A stretch of DNA of 8,653 bases. Source: an uncultured Desulfobulbaceae bacterium (GTDB lineage Bacteria; Desulfobacterota; Desulfobulbia; Desulfobulbales; Desulfobulbaceae). The notes under the pieces are model-generated. The model did no database searches and was not told the origin of the DNA. It saw only the letters and a program-made list of their open reading frames with translations. This document shows positions 6,849-8,653 of this stretch, piece after piece. The translations under genes were made by a program, and so were the position numbers. The DNA is taken from contig CAMYOP010000107.1 in the NCBI GenBank assembly GCA_947260045.1, forward strand, positions 1-8,653. Direction: 5' to 3'. Position 1 is the first letter of the stretch; every line of letters begins with the position of its first letter.

Positions 6849-7801
6849 TTTTCAATGATGATGTATGGCCGATTGTTATTGCTTTCTGCCAGGTGGGAAT
6901 CGGCCTGACAATGCTGGTGGCTGGCGGCGAATTGCTCGTCTCAGGAGCTTCCAGGCTGGCTAAAAAGTTTGGCATGTCCTCCCTTTTAATAGGCCTGACT
7001 GTTGTCGCTTTTGGCACCTCAGTTCCCGAATTATTTGTCAGTGTTACCGCCTCTCTTCAAGGGTACCCTGAAATTATGATCGGCAATGTTATTGGCAGCA
7101 ATATAGCCAACGTTGGCCTCATTCTTGGTTTTTCAGCCTTGTTGACCCCTTTAAAAATGCGCTTCAGGGCTGTTCGAATTGAACTTTTTCTTGTGATCCT
7201 TGGCAGTTTTACCCTTATCGGATTAAGTTACTTTGGCTTCTTTCCGAGACTTGCAGGAGTTATTTTTGCCATCACCCTCGTTTGCTACACCTTTTATGCC
7301 TATAAAAGTGAAACAAACGGTGAAAAATTAGATGATCTTGACCTAAACGGTCAGAAACGAAAACCCATTGCCATCTATGGGTTTATTATTATCGGCCTAG
7401 TACTTTTATCCTCTGGCTCCAATGTATTTATAACTGGAGCAGTAGATGTGGCCCGACATTTTGGCATCAGTGAACTCATCATAGGCCTTACACTGGCAGC
7501 CATCGGTACCTCCCTGCCCGAACTCGCTTCGAGCCTGGCTGCTCTACGACGTAACGAAACAAAACTGCTTGTTGGCAACATCATCGGCTCAAACATGTTC
7601 AACCTCTTTATGGTGCTTGGATTCACTGCCATGCTCAAACCATTTTCACTTTCACCAAGTCTTCTCCAGCGTGATTTGCCCGTAATGACCTGCTTCACCC
7701 TTGTTCTTGTTCCAATCCTGGTGTTCAATAAAGGAACAAATCGCTGGCATGGTATTTTACTGATCGGATCTTATATCTGGTACTGCCTAAGCCTTCTTTA
7801 G
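6845..7801 (+). CDS. Calcium/sodium antiporter, YrbG-like CaCA family
   Basis: Inner-membrane exchanger of the Ca2+:cation antiporter superfamily, probably exporting Ca2+ in exchange for Na+ or H+; ion specificity cannot be read from the sequence. The 318 aa show about ten hydrophobic segments and the two internally repeated alpha motifs. Alpha-1 has IGLTVVAFGTSVPEL (49-63, E62) followed by IGNVIGSNIANVG (79-91). Alpha-2 has IGLTLAAIGTSLPEL (213-227, E226) followed by VGNIIGSNMFNL (243-254). The two acidic residues and the GN-IGSN asparagines are the expected ion ligands. A hydrophilic loop (about 153-173) links the halves. The start ATG overlaps the upstream stop as ATGA. The nearest GGAGG is about 15 bases away, so translation is probably coupled to the upstream gene. 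No clear terminator follows. Confidence 0.95.
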   Translation: MIFNDDVWPIVIAFCQVGIGLTMLVAGGELLVSGASRLAKKFGMSSLLIGLTVVAFGTSVPELFVSVTASLQGYPEIMIGNVIGSNIANVGLILGFSALLTPLKMRFRAVRIELFLVILGSFTLIGLSYFGFFPRLAGVIFAITLVCYTFYAYKSETNGEKLDDLDLNGQKRKPIAIYGFIIIGLVLLSSGSNVFITGAVDVARHFGISELIIGLTLAAIGTSLPELASSLAALRRNETKLLVGNIIGSNMFNLFMVLGFTAMLKPFSLSPSLLQRDLPVMTCFTLVLVPILVFNKGTNRWHGILLIGSYIWYCLSLL

Positions 7802-7836
7802 CGGCCATTTTCAGCAACGACCTCTGCCAAAAAGAG

Positions 7837-7936
7837 TGGTTCTCAAATCCTTGACTTGAGACTGATACTCCTTATTTTTTGGAAAGCTATTACACTGGGT
7901 TTATAATATCTAAACTGAATAAAACTGGTTCTCAAA
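7837..7936. repeat. TGGTTCTCAAA direct repeats and inverted TTGAGA around htpX promoter
   Basis: The 11-mer TGGTTCTCAAA occurs at 7837-7847 and again, identically, at 7926-7936, 89 bp apart and on either side of the htpX promoter. The first copy's TCTCAA (7841-7846) is also in inverted orientation with TTGAGA (7856-7861), nine bases apart. The array has the look of operator half-sites. The inverted pair followed by T6 (7875-7880) could instead be a weak terminator for the antiporter gene. Confidence 0.4.
7879..7907 (+). promoter_or_regulatory. Sigma-70-type promoter for htpX
   Basis: TTGGAA (7879-7884) and a perfect TATAAT (7902-7907) are separated by exactly 17 bp. Transcription would begin near 7914, giving a leader of about 37 nt that carries the GGGGA ribosome-binding site before ATG 7951. 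The downstream TGGTTCTCAAA copy lies within the transcribed leader. A sigma-32-like reading (CTTGACT, then CTCCTTAT) is much poorer. Confidence 0.55.
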
Positions 7937-7950
7937 AAGACGGGGATACT

Positions 7951-8653
7951 ATGAATACTATGAAGACCTTCATGCTGATGGCAGCACTTACAGCCCTTTT
8001 TATGCTGGGAGGGCAGGCCATGGCCGGCTCACAAGGCATGACAATGGCATTTCTTATGGCACTGGGCCTGAATTTTTTTGCCTACTGGAACAGTGATAAA
8101 ATGGCGCTGAAGATGAACCGGGCAAAAGAGGTAAGCCAGACTGAAGCACCTGAACTCCATGCAACTGTAGAAAATCTGGCAAACCGGGCAGGCCTCCCCA
8201 AGCCAAAAGTTTACCTCGTTTCAAACCCCACACCCAATGCTTTTGCCACTGGTCGCAACCCAGAACATGCTGCGGTGGCCGTCACAACTGGCATCCTGCA
8301 GTTACTCAGTCACGATGAACTGGAAGGTGTTTTAGCCCATGAGCTTGGCCATATAAAAAACCGTGACATTCTTATCAGCTCTGTTGCTGCAGTAATGGCT
8401 GGTGCAATTTCTTATCTGGCAACCATGGCACAGTGGACCATGATGTTTGGAGGGAGAAGGAACAGTAATGGAGGAGGGAACCCATTGGCCATGTTGGTGA
8501 TGATGATTGTCGGCCCCTTGGCTGCTTCTCTCATCCAGATGGCAATATCACGAAGCAGAGAATACCTGGCTGATGCAGCTGGAGCAGAAATATGCGGCCA
8601 CCCAAAATCACTTGCCAATGCTCTTCACAAATTGACCACCTATAATAAACAAA
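7951..8653 (+). CDS. htpX: Membrane zinc metalloprotease HtpX, truncated at right edge
   Basis: M48-family inner-membrane protease that takes part in quality control of misfolded membrane proteins. The window holds 234 codons; the family is usually about 280-295 aa, so roughly the last fifth is missing. Two N-terminal hydrophobic segments (about 5-24 and 31-47) are followed by the cytosolic catalytic region. This contains VYLVSNPTPNAFATGR (87-102), the zinc motif LAHELGHIKNRD (128-139; H130, E131, H134), two further hydrophobic segments (about 141-160 and 178-199) around a Gly/Asn-rich loop (167-177), and SRSREYLADAAGAE (200-213) with the probable third zinc ligand E204. ATG 7951 has GGGGA a few bases upstream, and the N-terminus matches the usual start of the family. 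It has its own promoter, so it is probably not simply part of the antiporter operon. Confidence 0.96.
   Translation, partial: MNTMKTFMLMAALTALFMLGGQAMAGSQGMTMAFLMALGLNFFAYWNSDKMALKMNRAKEVSQTEAPELHATVENLANRAGLPKPKVYLVSNPTPNAFATGRNPEHAAVAVTTGILQLLSHDELEGVLAHELGHIKNRDILISSVAAVMAGAISYLATMAQWTMMFGGRRNSNGGGNPLAMLVMMIVGPLAASLIQMAISRSREYLADAAGAEICGHPKSLANALHKLTTYNKQ

Noticed and set aside
7375..7728. 117-aa open frame antisense to the antiporter
   Set aside because: It is opposite the alpha-2 repeat region, whose plus-strand product shows clear family motifs. The antisense product is low-complexity and unconvincing.
7841..7880. Intrinsic terminator for the antiporter gene
   Set aside because: The TCTCAA/TTGAGA stem is only six AT-rich pairs and the T-run starts 14 bases after it. 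The operator-like repeat reading explains the sequence better.
8412..8618. 68-aa open frame antisense to htpX
   Set aside because: It lies entirely opposite the conserved catalytic part of htpX and has no recognisable motif, so it is a coding shadow.
1..8653. CRISPR array, tRNA, rRNA, prophage, toxin-antitoxin or defence system
   Set aside because: No regularly spaced repeats, no tRNA or rRNA signatures and no matching protein motifs were seen on either strand.

Overview
The window looks like an ordinary chromosomal core region of a Gram-negative, probably anaerobic bacterium. The protein sequences of RpoD, DprA, DnaG and the lineage-restricted hypothetical protein suggest Desulfobacterota (former Deltaproteobacteria), perhaps Desulfobulbales. 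This placement rests on remembered family resemblance, not on a search. Base composition looks moderately AT-rich by eye.

Layout. From 1 to about 6020 all genes lie on the minus strand. In transcription order they are dnaG (DNA primase), rpoD (primary sigma factor), dprA (ssDNA/RecA-loading protein), rpe (ribulose-phosphate 3-epimerase) and the start of a probable pgi (glucose-6-phosphate isomerase) that runs off the left edge. dnaG-rpoD is the core of the classical macromolecular synthesis operon, but rpsU is not directly upstream. From 6117 to the right edge all genes lie on the plus strand: a conserved-looking hypothetical protein of 243 aa, a Ca2+/Na+ antiporter (YrbG-like CaCA family) overlapping it by 4 bp, and the first 234 codons of htpX (membrane zinc metalloprotease). 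The strand switch is a short divergent spacer at about 6005-6116.

Non-coding content. The largest gap (162-418) holds an AT-rich block with two interleaved inverted-repeat pairs and a 10-bp tandem repeat. It looks like a remnant of a small non-autonomous or REP-like element, and a plausible extended -10 promoter for pgi lies beside it. The 201-bp rpoD leader contains a perfect FNR-type palindrome, TTGAT-N4-ATCAA. The htpX leader has a good sigma-70 promoter flanked by repeated TCTCAA half-sites.

Functionally the left block combines replication priming, housekeeping transcription, DNA uptake/recombination and pentose/hexose phosphate metabolism. The right block is envelope-oriented (cation exchange and membrane protein quality control). 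I see no CRISPR array, tRNA, rRNA, phage or defence system. The most unusual points are the RpoD N-terminus (no recognisable region 1.1, with an Arg-rich hexapeptide repeat instead), the FNR-like site in front of rpoD, the interleaved repeat element, and the unassigned 243-aa protein.
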